Of a stretch of 64,000 nucleotides of DNA, positions 1 through 9,059 are shown in pieces (the stretch's first letter is position 1; each line of letters opens with the position of its first letter). The translations under genes and the position numbers were made by a program. The notes under the pieces are model-generated. The model was not told the origin of the DNA. It searched no databases and worked only from the letters and a program-made list of their open reading frames with translations. Origin of the DNA: Bog-473 sp963742035 (GTDB lineage Bacteria > Actinomycetota > Acidimicrobiia > Acidimicrobiales > RAAP-2); contig CAVUKH010000001.1 of NCBI GenBank assembly GCA_963742035.1, forward strand, positions 620,001 through 684,000, read 5' to 3'.

Positions 1-1705
1 GGCCGTCCGGACCGTACGGGCGGCTGGATCCGGGACGGCCGGGGGGACTCGTCGGTCCGGCCGGACCGTCGAGTGGCCCGATCGGCCGCGGCGGGGGAGG
101 CCGGCGCGCGTCGTGGCGCCGGCCCAGCCAGATGATCACCGCGCCGAAGGTCAGGCCACCGGCGACGACGGACCCGACCACACGGGCGAACAGGCCGGCG
201 ACGCTGGTCGAGGCCGAGAGGTTCGACACCACCAGGACGACCACGGCCATGGGCACGCAGGCGATGAGGACGCGGACGAGCGGCGCCCACGAGGCGCGCG
301 CGGCCAGGCGACCGAACCACTGGTGGAAGACGGCGAGGGCCAGCAACGCCGCCACGGTGTAGGCGATGGACAGCGAGAGGGCGAGGCCGCGCACGCCCAG
401 GGGATGGACCAGCAGAAGCGCCAGCGCGATGTTCAACGCGTTCTCCACCAGGTAGAGGTAGAACGCGACCCTGGTGCGCTGCATCGACTGCAGCACGCGC
501 ACCAGGTAGAGGTAGGTGCAGAAGCCGGGGAGCCCGAGGGCGAACATGGCCAGCGCCGCCCCGGTGGTGGCCGTTTCGGCCGGTGTGCTGTGCCCGTTCC
601 CGAGCAACAGGGCCACGGAGGGCTTGGCGAGCAGCAGAATGCCGACGGCCGAGGGAATGATGAGCGCCAGGACGGCGCGCAACCCGCCGGTCATGCGGTG
701 CAGGAACGCGGTCTGCTGGCCGGTGGACCAGCGCTCGGCCAGGTCGGGCGTCACGACCGACATCACGGTGACGGCGACGATGCCGTAGGGCAGCTGGAAG
801 AAGGCGTAGGCGTAGGTGTAGGAGGACACCGGGTCGGGCCCGGCCACGCTGCCGGCCAGAATGGTCACGACGAAGAGCGCGATCTGGTTGGCCAGCACGA
901 AGCCGAACGTCCAGCCGCCCAGCCGGGTGACGGCGCGCAGGGCCTCGTCGCGCGGGTTCCAGCGCCAGCGCAGCAGCCCGAGATCGGCCCGGCGCAGGCT
1001 GGGGATGAGCGCCACGCCCTGCAGGACGACGCCCAGCGAGGTGCCGAGCCCGAGGAGGACGAGCTGGGTGTGGTGCTGCTCCACCCCGGCCAGCGAGGCG
1101 CCGCGACCGGCCCAGAGCCCGAACCACACCAGGATGCCGATGCAGACGATGTTGTTGACGATCGGGGCCCAGGCGACGGCGATGAAGCGGCGCCGGGTGT
1201 TGAGCAGTGCCGCCGCCAGCGCGAAGAGGCCGTAGGCGGCGATCTGGATCACGAACCAGCGCAGGAACCCGGTGGCCACCTCGCGCTCGAGCAGGACGCG
1301 GTGGACCTGGTTGGCGCCGGCATGCGTATCGAGCACGGTGAGGGCGTCAATGAGGAAGGGCGCGGCGACGAGTGCCGCCAGCGTGGTGGCCAGCAGCACC
1401 ACCACCGACACCGTGAGGACGGCGGAAATGGAGTCGAAGGCCTCCCGCTCGCTCTTGTTGGCCAGCCGATCGACGAAGACGGGGATGAAGGTGGCGGAGA
1501 GCACACCGCCGAGGACGACGTCGTAGAGCATGTTGGGCGTGGTGTTGGCCAGGTTGTAGGAGTCGGCCAGCGTGGTCTGCCCGAGGGCCCAGGCCAGAGC
1601 CACGAAGCGGAGCAGCCCGGTGACCCGGGACACGCCGGTCCCGACCGCGACATAGGCGGCCGACGTGCGGAGGGCCAGCGGCCGGGCGCGCCGGGGGGCG
1701 ACCAC
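1..1705 (-). CDS. murJ: MurJ/MviN-type lipid II flippase, 3' end beyond left edge
   Basis: Multi-pass inner-membrane flippase that moves lipid II outward for peptidoglycan synthesis. About 568 codons are visible; the C-terminus lies off the window. The chosen GTG start at 1705 sits 2 nt after the stop of the upstream DUF6049 gene. The N-terminal region carries the typical family stretch SRVTGLLRFVALAWALG, then ADSYNLANTTPNMLYDVV and GGVLSATFIPVFVDRL at about residues 40-75. The order DUF6049-murJ, divergent from pcnA, is conserved in Actinobacteria. I infer translational coupling to the DUF6049 gene. No pseudokinase extension can be judged because the end is missing. Confidence 0.9.
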   Translation of the reverse strand, partial: MVAPRRARPLALRTSAAYVAVGTGVSRVTGLLRFVALAWALGQTTLADSYNLANTTPNMLYDVVLGGVLSATFIPVFVDRLANKSEREAFDSISAVLTVSVVVLLATTLAALVAAPFLIDALTVLDTHAGANQVHRVLLEREVATGFLRWFVIQIAAYGLFALAAALLNTRRRFIAVAWAPIVNNIVCIGILVWFGLWAGRGASLAGVEQHHTQLVLLGLGTSLGVVLQGVALIPSLRRADLGLLRWRWNPRDEALRAVTRLGGWTFGFVLANQIALFVVTILAGSVAGPDPVSSYTYAYAFFQLPYGIVAVTVMSVVTPDLAERWSTGQQTAFLHRMTGGLRAVLALIIPSAVGILLLAKPSVALLLGNGHSTPAETATTGAALAMFALGLPGFCTYLYLVRVLQSMQRTRVAFYLYLVENALNIALALLLVHPLGVRGLALSLSIAYTVAALLALAVFHQWFGRLAARASWAPLVRVLIACVPMAVVVLVVSNLSASTSVAGLFARVVGSVVAGGLTFGAVIIWLGRRHDARRPPPPRPIGPLDGPAGPTSPPGRPGSSRPYGPDG

Positions 1706-1707
1706 GG

Positions 1708-3741
1708 TCAGTTGGCCCGCGGGCGGGAGCGCCGGGACCGTCGCCAGGTGCGCACCCACCAGACCAGCAGGACGGCGCCGGCGAGGGCGGTGAGGGCGAC
1801 GCCGACGAAGGAGATCTCGGTCGAGTGCACCGTGAGCACGGTGTGGGCGATGAGGACCTGGCCGTCCGGCGTGTGCAGGGTCACTTCGATCGGCAGGCGG
1901 TCGCCCGAGGTGCGGGCCTGGGCGGTCACCCGGACCGAGGTGGTGGGGTGGACGAGCGTCAGGCGCTGCGTGTTGCCGTCGGGGAAGGTGAACTTGTCGC
2001 TGCTGAGCGTGACGACGACGGTGACCGGATACGGAGCCGAGGACAGCACCGTGACGGGGATGGCGGCCTTCTGCGACGTGAACGTGACGGTGCGCTCGGT
2101 TCCCAACGTGACCTGACCGGTCGTGCCCTCGAAGGTCTTCGAGTACGCGTTCAGCGCGCTGCTGCGTCCCGCCGCGCTGAGGCCGCGCGCCTCGGTGGTC
2201 AAGAGGGTGTCGCCCAGCGTGGTCAGGTTGGCGGGGTGTCCCGTGACGGCCGAGGTGAACGAGGACAGCTGCTGGCGGTCGAGCGCGATGCGGCCCGCCG
2301 CTCCGCGCGTGATGCCGCGGCTGGCGGCGCCCGCCTGCAGTTGGCGCACGACGGGCTCACGGTTGCCGCCGGCCGGCACCTGGGCGAAGAACTGCGCCAG
2401 CGTCACCGGGCTCAGTGCCGGGTTGTCCGACAATCCGGCCAGGAGCGCGTCCATGAACGGGGCCGAGGGGCGCCACTGCGGCGGCGGGCCCACCAGCACC
2501 CCGCGCGCTTGCGAGAGAAAGGCGTTCTCGTAGTGCACGAAGGAGAGCCCGGCGAGCAATTGCTCCGCTCCGAGGACGGGGTTGCGCTCGTTGGCGGTGA
2601 AGCGTGTGTCGAGGGCGGAGTCGGCGGCGGCCGCAGTGATGGTGGAGTTGTTCCCCAGGTCCAGGGTGAAGGGCTGGGCGAAGGTCAGGTTCTTGACGCC
2701 GGCCGAGGCCAGGTCCTCGTCGCTGATCACGGTCTGGGACGCCCCGGTCAGCGCCAGGCCGGTGGCGAGGTTGCTGGCGTCGCCCTGGGAGAACGTGGAG
2801 GCGGTGTCGACCCATGGGCCACCCCCGGGCTTCAGGCCGGCGCTGCGCAGCACGGTGTCGCCCCTGTCGATTTGCGTCTCGATCTCCCCCGAGATCCCGG
2901 CTTCGGAGAGAGCGGCCACGTTGACGGGCACGTAGGACTGGTCGATCACCTGGTCGCTGTCGAGCGCAGCCACCTGGGCCAGCGCACGCGCTTCGCCGCG
3001 GGACCGCGTCGCCTCAATCTGATTGACGGCCAGCGGGCTCACGGCGAGCGTGGTGGCCACGTCACGGTGGTCCGTCAGCGCGTCGGCCATCGGACTCAAG
3101 CTGCTCGTCGTGACGGGGACCATCACGCCGACCCGCAGGGGCCCGGTGTCGCCGACGGCCGCCGGCTGCTGATAGGTGAGGAACGTGGTGAAGCGTGACA
3201 ACGGGGTGGACGATCCCGTCCGCACCAGCGCGACCGACACGGCGTAGACCCCGGCGCACAAGTCGGTGGACAACGTGCACCCCAACAGCAGGGTGGAGGC
3301 CGACTGGCCGGGCGCGCAGACGCCCGGCCCGCTGGACGGCGGACTGGCGTCGGCGTTGGGCAGGACGGTCACGCAGGCCGCCGCCGTGAGGCCGTTCGGC
3401 CCGGCGCTGACAGGGAGGCCGGTCAGATGCTTCAGTGGCGACGAGCTGGGCGTGCCGGACATGGCTTGCTGCAGGTCGGAACCGTCGGTGATGCGGCCGT
3501 AGAAGGTCAGGTTGACGCTGAGGTCGCCGGCCGCCCCCTCGGCCGGGGAGACGGCGAGGGCGATGTTGAACCAGGGCTGGTCGGCCGTCACCCACGGCGT
3601 CTGGGACACCAGGACGAGGGGCGCACCGGCGGCGCGCGCCTGCGCGACGCCACCGGCCGCAGTCGTTCCCAGGGTGCTGACCAGGGCTGCAACGGCCACC
3701 GCGAGCGTGCAGAGGGCGGTGCTGGCCCGGCGCGTCGACAC
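1708..3741 (-). CDS. DUF6049 family exported, membrane-anchored protein
   Basis: A 677-residue protein with a signal peptide (about residues 1-37, hydrophobic core LCTLAVAVAALVSTLG). A long extracytoplasmic region with beta-rich character follows. A C-terminal transmembrane helix (about 643-662, VGVALTALAGAVLLVWW) is followed by an Arg-rich cytoplasmic tail. It matches the actinobacterial DUF6049 family, whose members sit next to murJ and pcnA; a cell-envelope role is inferred from that context only. The start is GTG at 3741, 34 bp from the divergent pcnA start. The stop is 2 nt before the murJ start, so the two genes look coupled. Confidence 0.82.
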   Translation of the reverse strand: MSTRRASTALCTLAVAVAALVSTLGTTAAGGVAQARAAGAPLVLVSQTPWVTADQPWFNIALAVSPAEGAAGDLSVNLTFYGRITDGSDLQQAMSGTPSSSPLKHLTGLPVSAGPNGLTAAACVTVLPNADASPPSSGPGVCAPGQSASTLLLGCTLSTDLCAGVYAVSVALVRTGSSTPLSRFTTFLTYQQPAAVGDTGPLRVGVMVPVTTSSLSPMADALTDHRDVATTLAVSPLAVNQIEATRSRGEARALAQVAALDSDQVIDQSYVPVNVAALSEAGISGEIETQIDRGDTVLRSAGLKPGGGPWVDTASTFSQGDASNLATGLALTGASQTVISDEDLASAGVKNLTFAQPFTLDLGNNSTITAAAADSALDTRFTANERNPVLGAEQLLAGLSFVHYENAFLSQARGVLVGPPPQWRPSAPFMDALLAGLSDNPALSPVTLAQFFAQVPAGGNREPVVRQLQAGAASRGITRGAAGRIALDRQQLSSFTSAVTGHPANLTTLGDTLLTTEARGLSAAGRSSALNAYSKTFEGTTGQVTLGTERTVTFTSQKAAIPVTVLSSAPYPVTVVVTLSSDKFTFPDGNTQRLTLVHPTTSVRVTAQARTSGDRLPIEVTLHTPDGQVLIAHTVLTVHSTEISFVGVALTALAGAVLLVWWVRTWRRSRRSRPRAN

Positions 3742-3775
3742 AGGGAGAGGCTAGAGGGCGCACTACCGTGGGCGG

Positions 3776-5170
3776 GTGCAGTCCACGTCGGTTCCCGAGC
3801 GGTTCCGCCCCTATGTCGACGCCACCGAAGAGGTGGCGCGGCGGTTCGCCTCGGCCGGGAAGACCCTGGCCCTGGTCGGAGGTTCGGTGCGCGACGCCCT
3901 CTTTCCGGGCCCCTCGGGGACGGCCGCGCCGCACGACCTCGATCTGACGACCGATGCCCTCCCGGCCGAGACCGAGCGGTTGGTGCGGGGCTGGGCCGAC
4001 GACATCTGGACGCAGGGCGCTCGTTACGGCACCATCGGTTGCCGCAAGGGCACCCAGGTCTACGAGATCACGACCCACCGGGCCGAGGTCTACGTGCCCG
4101 ATTCGCGCAAGCCCGAGGTCACGTTCGGCACGGACCTGGTCGTGGACCTGTCGCGCCGGGACTTCACCATCAATGCGATGGCGCTCCGGCTTCCCGACAT
4201 GGAGCTGGTCGACCCCTTCGACGGCCTGGGGGACCTGGCGGCCGGTCGGCTGCGCACGCCGCTCGATCCGGAGATCTCCTTCGGCGACGACCCCCTGCGG
4301 ATGCTGCGCGCCGCCCGCTTCGCCGCCCGCTTCTCGCTCGAACCCGACCGGGCCCTGACAGAAGCGGTGGAGCGCATGCACGAACGGCTCTCCATCGTCT
4401 CCGCCGAGCGCATCCGGGACGAGCTCGACAAGATCGTCATGGTCGACGTGCCCTCGGTGGCGCTGTGGTTCGTGGTGCGCACGGGCCTGGCCGGCGAGTT
4501 CCTGCCCGAACTGCCGGGCCTCGCCCTCGAACAGGACCCGATCCACCGGCACAAGGACGTGCTGGGGCACACGCTGGCCGTCGTGGACAAGACGTCGCCC
4601 AACCGGCTGCTGCGGTTGGCCGCGTTGTTCCACGACGTCGGCAAGCCCCGCACGCGCGCCATCACCGACGGCGGGGTCAGCTTCCACCACCACGAGGTCG
4701 TCGGCGCCCGCATGACGCGCACGCGCATGGAGGCCCTGCGCTACGCCGCCTCCGACATCGACACGGTGGTGCGGCTGGTCGAGCTGCACCTGCGCTTCCA
4801 CACGTACCGCCTGGGCTGGACGGACAAGGCGGTACGCCGCTACGTGCGCGACGCCGGCCCGCACCTCGACCTGTTGAACGAACTGACCCGCTGCGACTGC
4901 ACGACGCGCAACGCGGCCAAGGCCAGGGCCCTGGCCCGGCGGATGGACGAGCTCGAGGCCCGCATCACCGAGCTGGGCGAGCAGGAGGAGCTGCGCGCGC
5001 TGCGCCCCGACCTGGACGGCAACCAGATCATGGCCCTGCTCGACATCGGCCCCGGCCGCGCCGTCGGCGACGCGTTGGACTTCCTCATGGAGCTGCGCCT
5101 CGACGAGGGGCCGCTCGGCGAGGAGGAGGCGGCCAACCGCCTGCGCGCCTGGTGGGCCGAGCGCCCATAG
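3776..5170 (+). CDS. pcnA: CCA tRNA nucleotidyltransferase (PcnA/Cca family)
   Basis: Class II nucleotidyltransferase that adds or repairs the 3'-CCA of tRNA. The protein has 464 residues. The catalytic head shows GGSVRD at 35-40 and the metal-binding pair in HDLDLTTD at 53-60. The RRDFTINAMA motif, RNA-binding helices and a C-terminal HD domain (LFHDVGKPR, H286-D287) follow. The HD domain is the usual actinobacterial form. GTG at 3776 is the start. It diverges from the DUF6049/murJ operon over only 34 bp, an arrangement conserved across Actinobacteria. Confidence 0.93.
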   Translation: MQSTSVPERFRPYVDATEEVARRFASAGKTLALVGGSVRDALFPGPSGTAAPHDLDLTTDALPAETERLVRGWADDIWTQGARYGTIGCRKGTQVYEITTHRAEVYVPDSRKPEVTFGTDLVVDLSRRDFTINAMALRLPDMELVDPFDGLGDLAAGRLRTPLDPEISFGDDPLRMLRAARFAARFSLEPDRALTEAVERMHERLSIVSAERIRDELDKIVMVDVPSVALWFVVRTGLAGEFLPELPGLALEQDPIHRHKDVLGHTLAVVDKTSPNRLLRLAALFHDVGKPRTRAITDGGVSFHHHEVVGARMTRTRMEALRYAASDIDTVVRLVELHLRFHTYRLGWTDKAVRRYVRDAGPHLDLLNELTRCDCTTRNAAKARALARRMDELEARITELGEQEELRALRPDLDGNQIMALLDIGPGRAVGDALDFLMELRLDEGPLGEEEAANRLRAWWAERP

Positions 5171-5252
5171 GGCACGAGGGGAGCGCCCGCAGTCGGGCGC
5201 CGGGAGGCCGGGAGACGGGCAGCGGGAGAGGCCCGGCGGTAGCGTCGCGGGC

Positions 5253-5738
5253 ATGACGAGGATTGCGGCACCACAGAGCGGCATGGGCGAGCACATCGAC
5301 TGGGCGCTCCTGCGCCCGGACATGGCGGCGGGCATGGGGAAGCTGTCGGCCGCGGTCTACGGGAACTCGCAGCTGTCGGTGCGCGAGCGCGAGGCGGCGC
5401 GCTGGACCATCGCACTCATCAACGACTGCGCCGTGTGCCGTGACACCCGGGCCCGTGACGGAGAGGCCGTCGGTGCCGGTGAGCCGTTCTACGCCGAGGT
5501 GACCGACTGGCGCGCCGCGACCGGGTTGAGCACCCGGGAACGGCTGGCGGCCGAGTTCGCCGAGCGCTTCGCCATCGACCATCTGGGCATGGACGACGAG
5601 CTCTGGGACCGCCTGCACGACGCCTTCTCGGAGGCCGAGCTGGCCGACCTCACCATCTGCTGCGGTTGCTTCCTCGGCATGGGCCGGACGCTGGCCGTGG
5701 TCGGGGTGCGGGCCCCCGACGAGCGCATCCTCGTCTGA
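5253..5738 (+). CDS. AhpD-like / carboxymuconolactone decarboxylase family protein
   Basis: A 161-residue, mostly helical protein with the AhpD-core redox motif C59-A-V-C62 (NDCAVCRD). A downstream acidic/histidine stretch (AIDHLGMDDELWDRL) is typical of carboxymuconolactone-decarboxylase-like proteins. Family members act as thiol peroxidases or ring-fission decarboxylases; the CxxC favours a redox role, and the substrate is unknown. It follows pcnA by 82 bp and converges on ino1. The ATG at 5253 is well placed; a second ATG at 5284 is possible. Confidence 0.8.
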   Translation: MTRIAAPQSGMGEHIDWALLRPDMAAGMGKLSAAVYGNSQLSVREREAARWTIALINDCAVCRDTRARDGEAVGAGEPFYAEVTDWRAATGLSTRERLAAEFAERFAIDHLGMDDELWDRLHDAFSEAELADLTICCGCFLGMGRTLAVVGVRAPDERILV

Positions 5739-5779
5739 GGCGGGCCCTGCCGCCCAGCCCAGTCGCTCAGCTCAGTCAC

Positions 5780-6880
5780 TCAGTCGGTGGGCCAGCTGTC
5801 CTGGGCCTCGCCGGCGGCGAACCCTTCGACGAGGGCGTGCGCCACGTCGTCGTGGTACTGCACCGGGGGCGACTTCATGAAGTAGGCCGAGGGGCCGAGC
5901 AGGGGGCCGCCGATGCCACGGTCGAGCGCCAGCTTGGCGCAGCGCACGGCATCGATGATCACGCCGGCCGAGTTGGGGGAGTCCCACACCTCGAGCTTGA
6001 GCTCCAGGTTGAGCGGCACGTCGCCGAAGTTGCGGCCCTCCATGCGGATGTAGGCCCACTTGCGGTCCTTGAGCCACGGCACGTGGTCCGACGGGCCGAC
6101 GTGGACGTCGTCGGCGTCGAGGACGTTGTCCTCCAGCTGGCTGGTGACGGCCTGGGTCTTCGAAATCTTCTTGGACTCCAACCGCTGGCGCTCGAGCATG
6201 TTCTTGAAGTCCATGTTGCCGCCGAAGTTCAACTGGTAGGTGTGGTCGAGGGCGAGGCCACGGTCCTCGAAGAGCCGGGTCAGGATGCGGTGGACGATGG
6301 TGGAGCCGACCTGGCTCTTGATGTCGTCGCCGACGATCGGCACGCCGGCGTCACGGAACTTGCGGGCCCACTCGGGGTCCGAGGCGATGAAGACGGGGAT
6401 GGCGTTGACGAAGGCGACCCCGGCATCGAGGCAGGCCTGTGCATAGTGGCGCTGGGCCTGTTCGGACCCGACGGGCAGGTAGGAGACCAGGACGTCGACG
6501 TCGGCCCGGCGCAGCGCCTCGGCCACGTCGACCGGCTCGAACGGCGACTCCTCGATCAGCTCTCGGTAGTAGAGCCCGAGCCCGTCGAAGGTCGGCCCCC
6601 GTTGGACGGTCACGCCGAGCTCGCTGACGTCGGCGAAGCGAACCGTGTTGTTCAGCCCGGCATGGATGGCCTTGCCCAGGTCGGTCCCGACCTTGGTCTG
6701 GTCCACGTCGAAGGCGGCCACCGGGAGCAGGTCGCGCACGTGATAGCCACCCAGCTCCACATGCATGAGCCCGGGCACCACGTCGCCCGGCTCCGCGTCG
6801 CGGTAGTAGGTGATGCCCTGAATGAGCGAGCTGGCGCAGTTGCCGACACCGGCGATGGCGAGGCGGATGGGCTTGGGCAT
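5780..6880 (-). CDS. ino1: inositol-3-phosphate synthase
   Basis: Converts glucose-6-phosphate to 1D-myo-inositol-3-phosphate with NAD. This is the first step toward phosphatidylinositol and, in actinobacteria, mycothiol. The 366-residue protein has the Rossmann motif GVGNCASS at 11-18 and long conserved blocks (PGLMHVELGGYHVRDL, VGDDIKSQVGSTI, LNFGGNMDFKNML) typical of the short actinobacterial enzyme. Two ATGs lie in frame at 6886 and 6880. The GGAG on the coding strand is 8 nt before the second and only 2 nt before the first, so 6880 is chosen. It lies directly downstream of a PadR regulator, the same order as in mycobacteria. Confidence 0.93.
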   Translation of the reverse strand: MPKPIRLAIAGVGNCASSLIQGITYYRDAEPGDVVPGLMHVELGGYHVRDLLPVAAFDVDQTKVGTDLGKAIHAGLNNTVRFADVSELGVTVQRGPTFDGLGLYYRELIEESPFEPVDVAEALRRADVDVLVSYLPVGSEQAQRHYAQACLDAGVAFVNAIPVFIASDPEWARKFRDAGVPIVGDDIKSQVGSTIVHRILTRLFEDRGLALDHTYQLNFGGNMDFKNMLERQRLESKKISKTQAVTSQLEDNVLDADDVHVGPSDHVPWLKDRKWAYIRMEGRNFGDVPLNLELKLEVWDSPNSAGVIIDAVRCAKLALDRGIGGPLLGPSAYFMKSPPVQYHDDVAHALVEGFAAGEAQDSWPTD

Positions 6881-6917
6881 GGACATGTCTCCTTCGGTGT
6901 CGGTGAGGCGGGTCGTG

Positions 6918-7544
6918 TCAGGCCACCGGCTCCGTACCGGCGGTGGCGAGGGCGGCGCGTTCGGACGCGATGAGGGTGTCGAGCCAGTTGATGTCGCGCG
7001 CCACGCCGTCGGCGGTGTGCTGCACGACCGAGCGGGCGTAGACATCGAGGTCGGTGCGGGCGGCTTCGGCTTCGCCGAGGCGCTGCACGAGCTGGGCCCG
7101 CCGGCGTTCGAGCAGGGTCAGGCGGGCCTGGGGGGCCAGATGCCGGGCGAAGGCCAGGCGCAGCCCGAAGCTGCGGGCGTCGTCAGTGGCCCCACTGCCT
7201 GCCAGCAGCTCGACGAAGAGCTCCCGTCCGGTGTCGGTGATGCGGTACACCTTGCGGCCACGCCGGGCGCGGGTGGGGGAGTGCCGGCGGGCCCGCAGGA
7301 CCGCCAGCTCGCCGCTGAGCGAGCCCGTCGGGGGCGCCGGCGTGGCCGGGGCCGTCGGGTTCTCGGCGCCCGTTCCCTCGGTGGCCATCACGGCGCCGGA
7401 CTTCTCCAGGCGAGTCAGGGCGGGGTAGATGGAGCCGAAGGAGACGTTGGCCAGAAGTCCCAGGTGCTCCCGCAATTGCCGCCGTATCTCGTATCCGTGG
7501 AGGTCCCGCTCTTCGAGCAGGCCCAGGATGGCCAGGTCCAACAT
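6918..7544 (-). CDS. PadR family transcriptional regulator
   Basis: A 208-residue winged-helix regulator. The N-terminal PadR domain begins MLDLAILGLLEERDLHGYEI and continues through SIYPALTRLEKSGAV. A helical C-terminal (Vir-like) dimerisation domain follows. An insertion between the wing strands is rich in Pro, Thr and Arg. Start ATG 7544 fits the family's usual N-terminus; upstream codons look non-coding. It precedes ino1 by 37 bp and is likely co-transcribed, as in mycobacteria. A perfect palindrome 10 bp upstream of its start (see 7555-7571) suggests autoregulation; control of ino1 is inferred. Confidence 0.9.
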   Translation of the reverse strand: MLDLAILGLLEERDLHGYEIRRQLREHLGLLANVSFGSIYPALTRLEKSGAVMATEGTGAENPTAPATPAPPTGSLSGELAVLRARRHSPTRARRGRKVYRITDTGRELFVELLAGSGATDDARSFGLRLAFARHLAPQARLTLLERRRAQLVQRLGEAEAARTDLDVYARSVVQHTADGVARDINWLDTLIASERAALATAGTEPVA

Positions 7545-7554
7545 AACGGATGAG

Positions 7555-7571
7555 TATATCGGATCGATATA
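7555..7571. promoter_or_regulatory. putative PadR operator (perfect inverted repeat)
   Basis: TATATCG-GAT-CGATATA is a perfect 7-bp inverted repeat with a 3-bp spacer. It is strikingly AT-rich in a very GC-rich region and lies 10 bp upstream of the padR start, between padR and the divergent DUF5318 gene. PadR proteins commonly bind AT-rich palindromes at their own promoters. The assignment to this protein is inference. Confidence 0.6.
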
Positions 7572-7669
7572 GCGGTGGCGCTGTTCGCGTCCGTCACGCC
7601 CCGGGTCCGTGCCTGATTTGCCGCACAATTGGTGCCGCGATTCGGGGCGCGGGGGGTAGCCTGGCCGCC

Positions 7670-8122
7670 GTGTCCGTCACCTCGGAGCCGAGGTCCCCGT
7701 CCCGTGCGGTGAGCCCTGATGTCACGGCCGAGGTGGAGTACCGGATCGTCCGCAACGGCGTGGTGCGCGAGGTGGACCGCGGCAAGCTCCTGAAGACCGA
7801 CGTCTGCGACGCCCACCCCGAGTTGCTGCGGGCGGCCCGCAACGTGGGCCGGCCCACCAAGGAGGTCTGCCCCATCTGCGACGACGGTCGCCTGGTGACG
7901 GTGACCTTCGTCTTCGGGGCCAAGCTGCCGCCGGGCGGACGCTGCCCCGGCACCGCCGCCGAGCTCAAGGCGCTGTGCCGGCGGCCCGAGCCCGTCCTCT
8001 GCTACGAGGTGGAGGTCTGTCCGGCCTGTGCCTGGCACCACCTCATGCGCAAGTACCCCGCCGGCGGGCGGACGCCGAGCCCGAAGAAGGGGGCCCCGAA
8101 GAAGGGGGCCCCGGACCGATGA
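7670..8122 (+). CDS. DUF5318 family protein
   Basis: A 150-residue protein of unknown function. The family block CDAHPELLRAARNVGRPT is clear. Two Cys pairs (CPICDDG and CPACAWHH) suggest a zinc ribbon. The Lys/Pro/Gly tail ends in a duplicated PKKGAP. Start GTG 7670 is chosen because the sequence upstream does not look coding. The stop overlaps the panB start (ATGA), so the two are translationally coupled. The gene diverges from padR/ino1; a DUF5318 gene near ino1-padR is a recurring actinobacterial arrangement. Confidence 0.78.
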   Translation: MSVTSEPRSPSRAVSPDVTAEVEYRIVRNGVVREVDRGKLLKTDVCDAHPELLRAARNVGRPTKEVCPICDDGRLVTVTFVFGAKLPPGGRCPGTAAELKALCRRPEPVLCYEVEVCPACAWHHLMRKYPAGGRTPSPKKGAPKKGAPDR

Positions 8123-8970
8123 GCGAGCGCCCCGACCGCGCTCGGGTCACCGTTCCTGCGCTGCGGTCGCGCAAGCGGCGCAACGGCGACACGCCGATTG
8201 TGATGGTCACGGCCTACGACGAGCCGGGGGCCCGCATCGTGTCGGACGCCGGAGCCGACATCATCCTCGTGGGTGACTCGGTGGCCAACACGGTGCTCGG
8301 CCACCCCGACACCCTGCACGTCGACATCGACGTCATGGCGCACCACACAGCTGCCGTGGCCCGCGCCGCGCCGCACTGCCTCATCCTCGGCGACATGCCG
8401 TGGATGAGCTACCACGTCTCGACGGAGGACGCGGTGCGCAACGCGGCCACGCTGATCCGCGCCGGGGCCCAGGCCGTCAAGCTCGAGGGCGGGCGGGCCC
8501 GCCTCCCCGTGGTGGAGGCGATCATCCGGGCCGAGATCCCGGTCATGGGGCATCTCGGCCTCACCCCCCAGTCGGTGCTCGCCATGGGCGGCTTCCGGGT
8601 GCAGGGCAAGAGCGTCGACGCCGCCGGCGCGCTGCTCGATGCCGCCAAGGCACTGGCCGCCGCCGGCTGCTTCGGATTCGTCATCGAGGGGGTGCCCGAC
8701 GTGGTGGGTGCCGCCGTCACCGACCACCTCGACGTGCCGACCATCGGCATCGGGGCCGGCCCGGCCTGTGACGGTCAGGTCCTGGTGTTCCACGACCTGC
8801 TGGGCCTGGGCAAGGGCACGCCCCCCAAGTTCGTGCGGCAGTACGCCGACGTGGGCCGCATCGCCACCGAGGCCATCGCCGCCTTCGCCGACGACGTGCG
8901 CAGCGGGAGCTTCCCGGGCGACGCCGAGACCTATCACGCACCGGCGGGCCTGGGCGACGCCCTGGCCTGA
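8119..8970 (+). CDS. panB: 3-methyl-2-oxobutanoate hydroxymethyltransferase
   Basis: Transfers a hydroxymethyl group from methylene-tetrahydrofolate to 2-oxoisovalerate to make ketopantoate, the first committed step of pantothenate/CoA synthesis. The 283-residue TIM-barrel protein shows VMVTAYDEPGARI, the metal/substrate loop LVGDSVANTVLGHPDT, LGDMPWMSY, VKLEGG (Glu about 124), HLGLTPQS and TIGIGAGPACDGQVLV, all diagnostic. Start ATG 8119 overlaps the DUF5318 stop. No other pan genes are in the window. Confidence 0.95.
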   Translation: MSERPDRARVTVPALRSRKRRNGDTPIVMVTAYDEPGARIVSDAGADIILVGDSVANTVLGHPDTLHVDIDVMAHHTAAVARAAPHCLILGDMPWMSYHVSTEDAVRNAATLIRAGAQAVKLEGGRARLPVVEAIIRAEIPVMGHLGLTPQSVLAMGGFRVQGKSVDAAGALLDAAKALAAAGCFGFVIEGVPDVVGAAVTDHLDVPTIGIGAGPACDGQVLVFHDLLGLGKGTPPKFVRQYADVGRIATEAIAAFADDVRSGSFPGDAETYHAPAGLGDALA

Positions 8971-9022
8971 GGGCGGCTAGCATGGCTCCCCGCAACAGAC
9001 CCTGCTCCTGACCGTCAGGGGC

Positions 9023-9037
9023 CCGGGCACGTCCCGG
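9023..9037 (+). promoter_or_regulatory. hairpin in the rpsF leader
   Basis: CCGGG-cacgt-CCCGG can pair as a 5-bp GC stem, extendable by two G-C pairs past a mismatch. It ends three bases before the strong ribosome binding site AGAGGGAGG at 9041-9049, ahead of the rpsF ATG. rpsF leaders in many bacteria bind the S6:S18 complex for autoregulation. Whether this hairpin does so is untested inference; short GC stems are also common by chance here. Confidence 0.25.
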
Positions 9038-9059
9038 TCCAGAGGGAGGTACGCCGCTC

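Noticed and set aside
113..2116. 667-codon plus-strand open frame
   Set aside because: Shadow of murJ and DUF6049 on the minus strand: low-complexity Gly/Asp/Arg/His composition, no family match, and the opposite strand carries clear murJ motifs.
3062..5335. 757-codon minus-strand open frame
   Set aside because: Antisense of pcnA and part of DUF6049; composition is Arg/Gln/His/Val-rich as expected of a high-GC shadow.
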